Source: Kangiellaceae bacterium
GTDB taxonomy: Bacteria > Pseudomonadota > Gammaproteobacteria > Enterobacterales > Kangiellaceae
Length of the DNA: 64,000 nucleotides
Direction of reading: 5' to 3'
Assembly (NCBI GenBank): GCA_026196875.1
Contig: JAPHTP010000017.1
Span: forward strand, 1 to 64,000
The notes beneath the pieces are model-generated. The model was not told the DNA's origin and did not search any database. It saw only the letters and a program-made list of their open reading frames with translations. A program made the translations under genes and the position numbers. This document shows positions 34,504-41,898 of the stretch, one piece after another (position 1 is the first letter of the stretch; each line of letters opens with the position of its first letter).

Positions 34504-34696
34504 ATGGTAAAAACTTGAGCTAACGCAGATTCAGGACAAAATAAAAATTCGAAAACCAACTTTTAAACAATTCGCCCCTCTTTTAATACTCATTTTTGCT
34601 GGAGAGATCATTTTTTCTCTGCCTTTTCATATTCCGCGTTTTTATCGACCAACCCTACTCGATACTTTTAACCTTACTAACGCTGAGTTAGGTGAT
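34504..34696 (+). other. upstream coding extension of the MFS gene, out of frame with its ATG
   Basis: The transporter frame is open back to a TAA at 34508-34510, but it holds no ATG, GTG or TTG before 34697. An ATG at 34504 reads four codons and stops (TGA at 34516). If the A5 run at 34509-34513 had four A, this ATG would run straight into the transporter frame as MVKLELTQIQDKIKIRKPTF followed by TM1. That is a sensible cytoplasmic N-terminus. Either a homopolymer sequencing error or a real inactivating or switchable frameshift explains this. Confidence 0.55.
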
Positions 34697-35806
34697 ATGT
34701 TTGCGCTATACGGCATAGTTGCCATGCTCAGTTATTTCCCAGGAGGATTTTTAGCCGATCGGTTCCCGCCGCGCAAATTATTATCGAGCTCTCTGCTAAT
34801 TACTTCTTTAGGCGGTTTCGCAATGTACTTCTGGCCTACTAAAGCAAATCTTTACTTATTGTTCGGCATCTGGGGATTTAGCACGATAATGATGTTTTGG
34901 TCTGCAATGCTAAAAGAAACCCGCATAATTGCAGGCGCCAGTCTACAGGGATTAGGTTTTGGATTGTTAGATGGTGGACGAGGGTTAATTGCTAGCTTGG
35001 CTGCTTTAATCGGAGGTTTTTTACTCGCTGATTTTTTATTGCTTTCAGAAACTCCTGAAAATAAAGCCCTTGCAATCAACGCCTTAATTCTTTATTACAG
35101 TTCGCTTACCCTTACGGCAGCGGTTTTGGTATGGCTATGCCTACCCAAAGAAAGCGCCGATGGTCCGCCTCAAGTTTCGTCAAGTTTGCAACTACAAAAT
35201 GTAACCAGCTCTCTTAAAGACCAAAAGATTTGGCTGCAAAGTGGCATCGTTGTATGTGCATATTGCGGCTTTAAATCACTCGACAACTACGGCCTATATG
35301 CAACGCAAGTGCTGAACTTCTCGCAATTGGAATCAACTCAAATTACTACTTACACCAGCTTTGCACGCCCAATAGTTGCTTTAATAGCTGGCTTGTTAGC
35401 AGATCGAGTTAGTTCAAGTAAAACCATAAAAATATTCTTTGGCCTAGCTTCATTATCCTTTATTGCAATGGCGCTTATAAAACCAGATGTAGGCTCCGAG
35501 ATTTTAGTTTTGGTAATTTTCAATATTGGAGTAACGTTTATCGCTGTTTATGCATTGCGCGCGGTTTACTTTGCCCTGGTGGCGGAAAGTAAAATCAAGC
35601 TCAGTTCTTCGGGGACAGCGATTGGCCTAATCTCATTAATTGGCTTTACCCCTGACATATTTTTTTCTGCGATTACCGGAAGAATTCTAGATAGTTATCC
35701 AGGCTTTGAGGGATTTCAGAATTATTTCTTACTCATGTGCTTTATTAGCCTTCTCGGTTTGACCTTCGCGTACTTACTTGCACAAAAAATACGCAAATTA
35801 AACTAG
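34697..35806 (+). CDS. MFS transporter, 5' end probably frameshifted
   Basis: Major facilitator superfamily permease. The frame from the first in-frame ATG (34697) starts in the loop before TM2 and contains the family signature PGGFLADRFPPRK between TM2 and TM3, a DGGRGLIASL segment in the middle, and about eleven hydrophobic helices; it ends with a basic tail. The second half repeats the motif as GLLADRVSSSK. The coding frame clearly continues upstream through a hydrophobic TM1 (FAPLLLILIFAGEIIF, from about 34571) and a periplasmic loop, so this ATG gives a protein lacking TM1. The style resembles the YihN-like branch; substrate unknown. It faces the GNAT gene convergently with 17 bases between stops. 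Confidence 0.8.
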   Translation: MFALYGIVAMLSYFPGGFLADRFPPRKLLSSSLLITSLGGFAMYFWPTKANLYLLFGIWGFSTIMMFWSAMLKETRIIAGASLQGLGFGLLDGGRGLIASLAALIGGFLLADFLLLSETPENKALAINALILYYSSLTLTAAVLVWLCLPKESADGPPQVSSSLQLQNVTSSLKDQKIWLQSGIVVCAYCGFKSLDNYGLYATQVLNFSQLESTQITTYTSFARPIVALIAGLLADRVSSSKTIKIFFGLASLSFIAMALIKPDVGSEILVLVIFNIGVTFIAVYALRAVYFALVAESKIKLSSSGTAIGLISLIGFTPDIFFSAITGRILDSYPGFEGFQNYFLLMCFISLLGLTFAYLLAQKIRKLN

Positions 35807-35823
35807 TTTGTTACGGCTCTGAT

Positions 35824-36330
35824 TTACAACTGCAAGCGAAAGCCAAATACATCCAGTTCTTTTTGTTTAAAATCTATTTCACTAAATCTAATAAAACCCA
35901 TATTTTCATACATTTTCCAAGCCGCCTGCATAAATTGTGTCGTATGTAAAATTACTTGCTTATTGCCAATTTTTGCAGCTTGTTGAATACAATAGTCGGT
36001 GAGCTTGTTACCAACCCCCTTTCCTCTCTCCTTGGAAGAAACACCGAGCAATCGAATCCCCGACGAATTTTTTAGGCTAGTTGCAGAACCTCCGGATCCA
36101 TACATGGACATGTCAGAATAGTAAACGACCCCGCCTAAAACTCTATTATCTTCAACAGCAACAAATACGCTAGTATGTTCTTGTTCATTTAAACTTCCTA
36201 TATTTGCAAGCATTTCGTAATATTCGGGCTGCTCATCCGGGCTTGGAAATCCGGCTAAATTTTTGTAAACGGAAACCATCAGCTCACCGAATTCCAAATA
36301 CTCACTTTTGTTAATTTCTCGAATTTTCAT
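35824..36330 (-). CDS. GNAT family N-acetyltransferase
   Basis: A 168-residue protein of typical GNAT length. The acetyl-CoA binding motif A is visible as GVSSKERGKGVGNKLTDYC (residues about 96-114, R-G-K-G-V-G pyrophosphate loop), preceded by the beta4 strand GGVVYYSD and followed by the AAWKMYENMGF motif B. GNAT enzymes move an acetyl group from acetyl-CoA to an amine; the acceptor cannot be told from sequence. It lies downstream of the small lipoprotein gene on the same strand (about 150 bases) and converges on the MFS gene. No strong ribosome site precedes the ATG. Confidence 0.85.
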   Translation of the reverse strand: MKIREINKSEYLEFGELMVSVYKNLAGFPSPDEQPEYYEMLANIGSLNEQEHTSVFVAVEDNRVLGGVVYYSDMSMYGSGGSATSLKNSSGIRLLGVSSKERGKGVGNKLTDYCIQQAAKIGNKQVILHTTQFMQAAWKMYENMGFIRFSEIDFKQKELDVFGFRLQL

Positions 36331-36483
36331 CTGGTGCTTTTATTTACTTGTATATTGAGAATAAGATAGCACCAATATCGCAAAATTCTAAATTATGATG
36401 TTACTTTTTAGATCGTCTTTCATTTACCAAAGTCTATATCTGTTTTCGGAACTTACATTTGCGCCCACTTTACAGACATGAAA

Positions 36484-36660
36484 CTACTGCCAATCACTAT
36501 CATCCCAGTTTGAATCATCCCAAACCGCATTTGAGGATTGTTGAGGAAGCTCAGTTTGGGTGTTGTTAGAACTTGACGACGAATCACAACTAGTGATGTT
36601 GAGAAATAAAGCCAGGGATATCACTAATCTGGACAATTTAAGTTTAGGAACTTGACGCAT
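36484..36660 (-). CDS. small lipoprotein with C-terminal WDDS repeat (58 aa)
   Basis: Short basic N-terminus, hydrophobic segment and lipobox ending in NITSC, so the mature part would be a lipid-anchored peptide of about 33 residues, rich in Ser, Asn and Gln and ending in WDDSNWDDSDWQ. A longer start at GTG 36666 is unlikely because it would overlap the strong AGGAGG site; the ATG at 36660 has it 5 bases upstream. The Shine-Dalgarno overlaps the stop of the upstream secreted-protein gene, so the two are surely co-translated. I do not recognise the family; the acidic, aromatic tail may bind a partner. Confidence 0.65.
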   Translation of the reverse strand: MRQVPKLKLSRLVISLALFLNITSCDSSSSSNNTQTELPQQSSNAVWDDSNWDDSDWQ

Positions 36661-36665
36661 ATCCA

Positions 36666-36671
36666 CCTCCT
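36666..36671 (-). promoter_or_regulatory. Shine-Dalgarno AGGAGG deciding the lipoprotein start
   Basis: A perfect AGGAGG, 5 bases before the ATG at 36660 and overlapping the TAG stop (36670-36672) of the upstream gene. It rules out the in-frame GTG at 36666 as the start and suggests translational coupling. Confidence 0.7.
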
Positions 36672-37362
36672 AATGCTCATAACTGAGTCGGCAACCAGAT
36701 ATCATCAAGTTAGATACCGCCTGTGTCCTTTGGATCCAAAAACGAACGTAATACATAAAACTATTATTATCCACTACAGCATTTTCAACTAGTCCGTCTT
36801 CGTCATTCAGACGCCGCAAACCATGTATATTTTCGTTGGTGGTCAAATCAATATTGACTATCTCCTCATAAATTCCCGGTGATTGCCCTTCTTCAATTCT
36901 CACCCTCATTAGTAATATATGACCACCACTAAAATCGGCAGTATCATGATTGTCTCTCACCAGACAGTACATTCCTGTTACCCGTGCGCCATGAGGAAGC
37001 ACGACAGGTGCTGAGACAATATCTGTCAAGTCAACTTGATTGTACATACCTGATGAATTCACTCTAAGGTTTGGATAACCGGCATTGTTAACCATAGGAG
37101 GAGTAACAGGATAGATGTACTGCTTAGTTTCATTTAAATGGTTTATCGCATTGGTATTGGCAAGTATAAAGGTTTCGTTGGCATTGATTCTAACGTCATT
37201 ATCATTGACCGCAGTTTCAATGGCATCAAAGTTCTGATTTACTTCTGACGCTCTTGCTGGAGTACCAGCTGTGAATTCATTTGGAATACTAACTTCCGAC
37301 GCTTGAATGGCTCCAGCTGAACAAACGAAAATGGAAAGAAGAATAGCAGTGCGTAGAATCAT
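36670..37362 (-). CDS. secreted protein of unknown function (FTAGTPARASEVNQNF family)
   Basis: 230 residues with a clear Sec signal peptide (residues 1-21, ending GAIQASE). The mature N-terminus holds EFTAGTPARASEVNQNFDAI followed by NDNDVRINANE, a short coil-forming motif often seen at the start of exported or fibre-like proteins in gammaproteobacteria. The remainder is beta-rich with two late Cys (GMYCLVRDNHD and ISGCRLSYEH) that could pair. A good ribosome site (AAAGGAAC) precedes the ATG. It is the first gene of a two-gene unit with the small lipoprotein. Function not known. Confidence 0.7.
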   Translation of the reverse strand: MILRTAILLSIFVCSAGAIQASEVSIPNEFTAGTPARASEVNQNFDAIETAVNDNDVRINANETFILANTNAINHLNETKQYIYPVTPPMVNNAGYPNLRVNSSGMYNQVDLTDIVSAPVVLPHGARVTGMYCLVRDNHDTADFSGGHILLMRVRIEEGQSPGIYEEIVNIDLTTNENIHGLRRLNDEDGLVENAVVDNNSFMYYVRFWIQRTQAVSNLMISGCRLSYEH

Positions 37363-37450
37363 AATAAGTTCCTTTCTCTTTATTTTATACAGAAAAAGGA
37401 GCTTATCTTAGGTATTCGACCGCCGCAATCAAATGGCTTAGTTTGAGGCC

Positions 37451-38407
37451 TTATAAGTTATGAATTTTTCTAATCACACTATTAAAACTTTTAATCAATC
37501 GGCTTTCATTGTGTAACTGATAGTCTCTCCCTAGTCGGTTCTTTAAAAATAACTCTAAGTCATAATTGTCGATATCCAGACTCTTAACTTGCTCGATCAG
37601 TCTTCGATCGAGCTTAAGTATATGGAGCGCGACTATTTCCCCTGGGTCATTTGTTGATAGATTAAAAGCACCAATTCTATTTATAAAGTCCTCGTCAATT
37701 GCGAAGATTTTAAGTATCAATGCATCATCAAGACTATTTACCTCAACTCCCATTTGTCTCATGGCGTTCACAAATGGCGTTGTTATATTATGGATCCTGA
37801 TTGCTAGTAAATCATCTGCATCTAACTCATGAAAACTAAGTTCCTTAGTAGTTTCTATAAACTCCTGGTCGATGCCGTGAATAGAGAAAGCTAACAAGTG
37901 ATTACCTTCATATGAATCAAAGTTTAAACTTCGAAACCAGTGAATATATTCAGAATTAATATTATGGATTCTAAATGCGACCAATTCGTCTTTTCCCAGA
38001 GACTCAAAGCCGAGGTTTCGCATTTGTTCGATAAAGACTTGATTAACATTGTGGATTTTAAAGGCTAACAACTCGTCTATTTCTAGTTGTGAAAAACCTA
38101 TACTTTCCATCTGGTCAATGAACTCACCAGATACGCCATGAATCTTAAGTGCTAGCAATTGTTCGTCGCTAACCTGCTCGTACCCACGAGAACGAATTGA
38201 ATTTATGTAATCTTCAGTTACACCATGTATTTCAAACGGATCGTACTTAAAACTATAGTGAGCATTATAATCATGGTTGCTTTTTTCGTGTGCAGATACT
38301 TTAGCGATAGAGTTTAAAAGTAAAAAAGCCGCAACTCCAATAACCAGGTACCTGAGAGCATTTATGATTTCAAGTTTGGTAAATTTCGGCATGGTCAAAT
38401 CACTCAT
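37451..38407 (-). CDS. membrane-anchored protein with eight 29-residue IHG repeats
   Basis: 318 residues. One hydrophobic segment near the N-terminus (residues about 17-38, NALRYLVIGVAAFLLLNSIA) acts as an anchor or uncleaved signal. From about residue 57 to 290 there are eight tandem repeats of 29 residues with the consensus xKIHGVxxxFIxxMxxLGFxxLxxDELLA. The same type of repeat (LVALRIHGV) is known from the sensor part of many BlaR1-type M56 peptidases and related anti-sigma loci, but no HExxH zinc site is present here. GAGG lies 6 bases before the ATG. It follows the ECF sigma / anti-sigma / DUF4097 unit but sits past a terminator and has its own likely promoter. Probably a periplasmic binding or sensing scaffold. 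Confidence 0.75.
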   Translation of the reverse strand: MSDLTMPKFTKLEIINALRYLVIGVAAFLLLNSIAKVSAHEKSNHDYNAHYSFKYDPFEIHGVTEDYINSIRSRGYEQVSDEQLLALKIHGVSGEFIDQMESIGFSQLEIDELLAFKIHNVNQVFIEQMRNLGFESLGKDELVAFRIHNINSEYIHWFRSLNFDSYEGNHLLAFSIHGIDQEFIETTKELSFHELDADDLLAIRIHNITTPFVNAMRQMGVEVNSLDDALILKIFAIDEDFINRIGAFNLSTNDPGEIVALHILKLDRRLIEQVKSLDIDNYDLELFLKNRLGRDYQLHNESRLIKSFNSVIRKIHNL

Positions 38408-38428
38408 TCAAATCCTCGGTAACTATTT

Positions 38429-38457
38429 AGTAATTGTTACACTTAATACGTAGTCAA
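38429..38457 (-). promoter_or_regulatory. putative sigma-70 promoter of the IHG-repeat gene
   Basis: On the minus strand TTGACT (38452-38457) and ATTACT (38429-38434) are spaced by 17 bases, a fair match to the sigma-70 consensus, about 25 bases before the ATG region. It follows the terminator of the preceding gene, which fits an independent transcript. Confidence 0.4.
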
Positions 38458-38481
38458 GTGACTAAAAGTTTTTGCCTAAAC

Positions 38482-38510
38482 AAAAAAAATCCCTGCCAAA
38501 CAGGGATTTT
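38482..38510 (-). terminator. intrinsic terminator after the DUF4097 gene
   Basis: A 10-bp perfect stem (aaaatccctg / cagggatttt) with a 5-base loop, followed on the minus strand by a run of T. It lies 20-48 bases past the stop of the DUF4097 gene, ending the sigma-factor operon. Reading plus-strand-wise it also has a short T run, so it may work in both directions. Confidence 0.85.
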
Positions 38511-38529
38511 TAAGCGGCTATGTAAGAAG

Positions 38530-39411
38530 TTACTTATTGCGAACGAATACGTCCCCTCTATAGGTGTTTAATAGAAGCTTTTGTTTGCCCCCATTCACTT
38601 TGGCAGACATTGCACCACCAATCACTATTTGCTGCTTTTTTCCTGACTCCTGTTTTTCGACCTGGTCAATACTTTTAAATTCCGCTGGCAATCCACTATA
38701 AAGGTCTCCATCATAACTTTTAACCTGAACTTCTGCACTCGCATTCTTAGGTAAAGTAATATCTATATTGCCTCGATGAACCGTAAGCGATGAAGGCTTT
38801 TCAGTGTTAAATTCCGCAAATACCACTTTAAGATCACTTCGAGCACTTTCAGCAACAATTGGTCCCTTAATGCCTAACGCAGTAATCGGCACACCTCCAG
38901 CCTCAACCTCAATTTCTCCGTGTACGTTATTAATTGTGATGTCATCGCCTCTGTGAACAGAAATCTCTAAACTAGAATTTTTAGGCACCCTTAACTTTAG
39001 CGCTATCATATCTCTTGAGTTGTGTGATTCAATTTGAACTTCATTGTCCTCTTCCTCAATTTCCAGTTTAAGACTACTATTCGCGACCTTTTTTAACCCC
39101 TTAATTGAAGGCTTTGTCTTTTTATCAGAATCTTTGTCACTGGTTCTATAACTATAAACATAGCTACTTCCTTTTTTATTTTTCTTGCTTTGCCCCTCGA
39201 TTTTATCTGCTCTTATTTCAACCTCATTTCCAGAATAGCCTTCCACAATTACATTGCCTACCATTAAAGAAATATCAACCTTTGCCGGTTTACTGGGGTC
39301 CGACAATTTAAGCTGATGAATAACCTCTTTAGCCATCAATTGGTTTGGTACTAACATTGCAGCTAGCAAAGTAACCAACTTTAACCCTTTCACTATTTCC
39401 ACATTCTTCAT
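38530..39411 (-). CDS. DUF4097-family beta-repeat protein
   Basis: About 293 residues with a signal peptide (VKGLKLVTLLAAMLVPNQLMA) and a mature part of short beta strands separated by loops with G-N-I, G-D-I and G-D-V turns (VGNVIVEGYSGNEVEIRA, VHRGDDITINNVHGEIEVEA, NTYRGDVFVRNK). This is the putative-adhesin fold of the DUF4097 family, usually found next to ECF sigma and anti-sigma genes as an envelope effector or signal relay. A GTG at 39423 is also in frame, but the ATG at 39411 has GAGG (39418-39421) 6 bases upstream. It is the third gene of the sigma operon and is followed by a terminator. Confidence 0.8.
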   Translation of the reverse strand: MKNVEIVKGLKLVTLLAAMLVPNQLMAKEVIHQLKLSDPSKPAKVDISLMVGNVIVEGYSGNEVEIRADKIEGQSKKNKKGSSYVYSYRTSDKDSDKKTKPSIKGLKKVANSSLKLEIEEEDNEVQIESHNSRDMIALKLRVPKNSSLEISVHRGDDITINNVHGEIEVEAGGVPITALGIKGPIVAESARSDLKVVFAEFNTEKPSSLTVHRGNIDITLPKNASAEVQVKSYDGDLYSGLPAEFKSIDQVEKQESGKKQQIVIGGAMSAKVNGGKQKLLLNTYRGDVFVRNK

Positions 39412-39516
39412 ATTCAACCTCACCTAACTTCTATAAATATTAAACCTGCTATATTGAGTTCCACTCAGACTTTATACCTAAGGCAAACCAATCATTTATT
39501 TCTAATAACAAACCTA

Positions 39517-40371
39517 CTATGCTTTGTTCACAAACTTCTCGTTAATTAAACTTCTCACCGAACTGTCAAGATTATCATTCGTTAGAATTTGCTCAATCTC
39601 TTGCTGACTTAAAACCACTGACTTCGATAACAACTCGAATAAAGCTATTTGAACTATCGCACTCCCCTGTTTAGTCAAGCTATCAATTAAATTCAGCTTA
39701 AGACTTTGCATGTCTTCTTTGCCAGATATAGCTTCTACAGCGGAAAGCCGAACTGCGCTCGAACGGTCATTATTTAGTAAACTCAACAAGGTTGTCATTA
39801 CCTGCTGGTTCTTCAACCCCGAACTTTTCGCATAATCGATACCAGCCAACCTCGCCGCCGCCGAGTCATTTTTTAGCATTGACATCGCAACCATTACATT
39901 TAATGTATCAATCTTTTCCTGTAGCACCTGATTATTGCTTGCAAGCTGGGGATCAATTGACGCAGGTTGCTGCCGGTTCATTATCCAACCACCCGCAAAC
40001 ACAATCACTAAGAGCAACATTTGAAAAGCAGGTTGAAACCAACCAAGCCTCTCTAAAAAGCTCGTTCTGCCAGGTTTAGTTTCGGCTTGTTCTTTTAGCT
40101 CATCACTGGTATCACTCTGCCTTGTTTGAGCATGGCTTAGCATTTGATAAAAACGCGCCTGCATCTGAGCTGAAGGCTTTTGTTTTTGGCTCAATTGATC
40201 GTTTTTCCATAGGGACTCAATGAACTCGAGTTCGCTATTTAGCTCTTTATCATTTGAGATCTGCTCCAATTCAACTGCCTTGTAAGTATCAGTTGATAAA
40301 CCATTAAGACTATCAATCTTTTTAGCGATAAGATCTTCTCTTGTTTGAGAGTCTAAAGAGAACTTACTCAT
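39517..40371 (-). CDS. membrane anti-sigma-like protein with HEAT-type repeats
   Basis: 284 residues: cytoplasmic N-terminus (about 1-112), one membrane helix (about 114-131, PAFQMLLLVIVFAGGWIM) and a periplasmic C-terminal region of alpha-helical repeats (SAAARLAGIDYA, SSAVRLSAVEAIS, SAIVQIALFELLS) that look like HEAT repeats. Its ATG overlaps the stop of the ECF sigma gene (ATGA-type overlap at 40368-40371), the usual arrangement for an anti-sigma factor. No zinc HxxxCxxC motif is present, so it would be a non-ZAS type. It probably holds the sigma factor at the membrane and senses through the HEAT part; this is inference from position and topology. Confidence 0.7.
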   Translation of the reverse strand: MSKFSLDSQTREDLIAKKIDSLNGLSTDTYKAVELEQISNDKELNSELEFIESLWKNDQLSQKQKPSAQMQARFYQMLSHAQTRQSDTSDELKEQAETKPGRTSFLERLGWFQPAFQMLLLVIVFAGGWIMNRQQPASIDPQLASNNQVLQEKIDTLNVMVAMSMLKNDSAAARLAGIDYAKSSGLKNQQVMTTLLSLLNNDRSSAVRLSAVEAISGKEDMQSLKLNLIDSLTKQGSAIVQIALFELLSKSVVLSQQEIEQILTNDNLDSSVRSLINEKFVNKA

Positions 40372-40919
40372 AAGGTTGCCTCGCCCGTAATTAACTGATA
40401 CTCATTTTTCAACTTTGAAATAGCAGCTCTCATCCGAGTCTTTAAAGTGTTAATATTGCAGTTAAGTAATTCTGCGATTTCCTGGTAACTCAACTGCTGA
40501 AACCTGCTCAACACTATTATCTCTCTATGCTCTACTTCAAGTTTGTTTAAGGCTTGCTCAAATGCATTGTGCTGAGATTCACGCTCGATCCCATCGGTAA
40601 GCATGTTTTCGTTTTGTATACTTTCATCATTAAAAGAGTCGTGAATGTCTTGATTTGACATTTTGCGAAAGTGGTCAGCGACAACATTTCTTGCAATTCG
40701 GTAAAACCAGGCTTTAAAGGAACTATGCGCCATAAAAGTCGTTCGATAAGCTAAAATTCGCATAAACGTTTCCTGAACCAGATCTTCACTCAGGGCACGG
40801 TTTAGCCCCATCCGTAAATAGAAGTTAAATAAGGCAATGTGGTTAGCTTCAAATAATTCCGAAAGGTAACCTATCTGACCATCCTTAACTTTTAACATGA
40901 GTGATTTTTCATCAATCAT
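40368..40919 (-). CDS. ECF-subfamily RNA polymerase sigma factor
   Basis: 183 residues, normal for sigma-70 ECF proteins. Region 2 is visible around residues 20-90 (LSEDLVQETFMRILAYR, then SFKAWFYRIARNVVADHFR with the region 2.4 helix) and region 4 near 125-175 (LEVEHREIIVLSRFQQLSY, QEIAELLNCNINTLKTRM, the helix-turn-helix that reads the -35 element). It is first in an operon with the anti-sigma-like and DUF4097 genes. Such sigma factors usually drive their own operon; the 132 bases upstream are AT-rich and I could not pick an ECF-type promoter with confidence. Confidence 0.93.
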   Translation of the reverse strand: MIDEKSLMLKVKDGQIGYLSELFEANHIALFNFYLRMGLNRALSEDLVQETFMRILAYRTTFMAHSSFKAWFYRIARNVVADHFRKMSNQDIHDSFNDESIQNENMLTDGIERESQHNAFEQALNKLEVEHREIIVLSRFQQLSYQEIAELLNCNINTLKTRMRAAISKLKNEYQLITGEATL

Positions 40920-41051
40920 TATAAATTTGACCCAGTAGCTATTTTTTATTGTTTGGCTTCAAAAGAATAGTTTTAAGCCATCTTGTTCGTCATACCTATT
41001 AATACTTAATAATTTTTAAAAGGTTTGCTTAAAAGAGAAATATTTGTGCAG

Positions 41052-41873
41052 TTATCCTTTTTGGAGAATTTTGTCTAAGGCCCTGGTGGAAAGCAGTCTT
41101 TTTAGAACGGAGAAGAGTTTAGTCGCAAAAGTGGTTCGGTAACGCGCCTTAGGGCGCTGACTTTCAAGTGCGTGAATGAGATGTGCGGTAACGGCTTCCG
41201 GGCCTAAGGTAAATGGTGCGGCAGGCCCTTCTTTTTCGAGCTTTTCTATTTGTTTCAAATAGTTAGCTCTAAACCGGCTGTCTTCCCAATGGATATTTCG
41301 CTTAAAAGCCAGAAGCGCATTAGCTCGAAATTTAGAAATAATTGGCCCAGGCTCAATAAGAATCGCGTGTATGTCCGTGCCCGCCAGTTCAAGCCGCAGG
41401 GTATCAGTTAGACCTTCGATCGCATACTTGGAAGCATTGTAAGCCCCTCTAAAAGGCATACTTACCACCCCCAGAACAGAGCTGTTTTGGATTATTCGAC
41501 CATGCCCTTGCGCAATCATTGACTTTAGTGCCAAACGGGTTAAATGGTGCCATCCAAATACGTTGGTGTTAAATTGCTCGACTAAAACCTCTGTTGGCAA
41601 ATCCTCTAGGGCACCTGGTTGACCGTAAGCACCATTATTAAATAGGAAATTTAGCTTGTTATCACAAGCTTCTAGAATACTTTTCATCGCGTCTTCGATA
41701 CTGCTTAAGTCAGCCAAATCCAGCAACCACGCTTCAAATCCCATCCCTTTCAAGCTTTCAACATCCGCTTGTCTACGCGCAGTCGCAAAAACTCGATAGC
41801 CTCTATTTTTTAGCGTTTTGGCAGCATCCAATCCAATACCTGACGAACAGCCCGTTATTAAAATTGTTTTCAT
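41052..41873 (-). CDS. SDR family NAD(P)-dependent oxidoreductase
   Basis: 273 residues of the classical short-chain dehydrogenase fold. The cofactor loop TGCSSGIG is at residues 7-14, the NNGAYG segment near 79-84, and the catalytic Ser (NSSVLG) with YNASK near 131-153. The C-terminus is basic and mildly hydrophobic (LFSVLKRLLSTRALDKIL). The sequence style is close to the YbbO-like group that acts on long-chain or retinoid-type carbonyls, but the substrate is not determined. It starts 25 bases after the polB stop and is probably co-transcribed with it. Confidence 0.88.
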   Translation of the reverse strand: MKTILITGCSSGIGLDAAKTLKNRGYRVFATARRQADVESLKGMGFEAWLLDLADLSSIEDAMKSILEACDNKLNFLFNNGAYGQPGALEDLPTEVLVEQFNTNVFGWHHLTRLALKSMIAQGHGRIIQNSSVLGVVSMPFRGAYNASKYAIEGLTDTLRLELAGTDIHAILIEPGPIISKFRANALLAFKRNIHWEDSRFRANYLKQIEKLEKEGPAAPFTLGPEAVTAHLIHALESQRPKARYRTTFATKLFSVLKRLLSTRALDKILQKG

Positions 41874-41898
41874 ATTATTATTCTCTTTTTTTCGTTAT

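Noticed and set aside
36484-36666. GTG 36666 as the start of the small lipoprotein
   Set aside because: It overlaps the AGGAGG site that serves the ATG at 36660.
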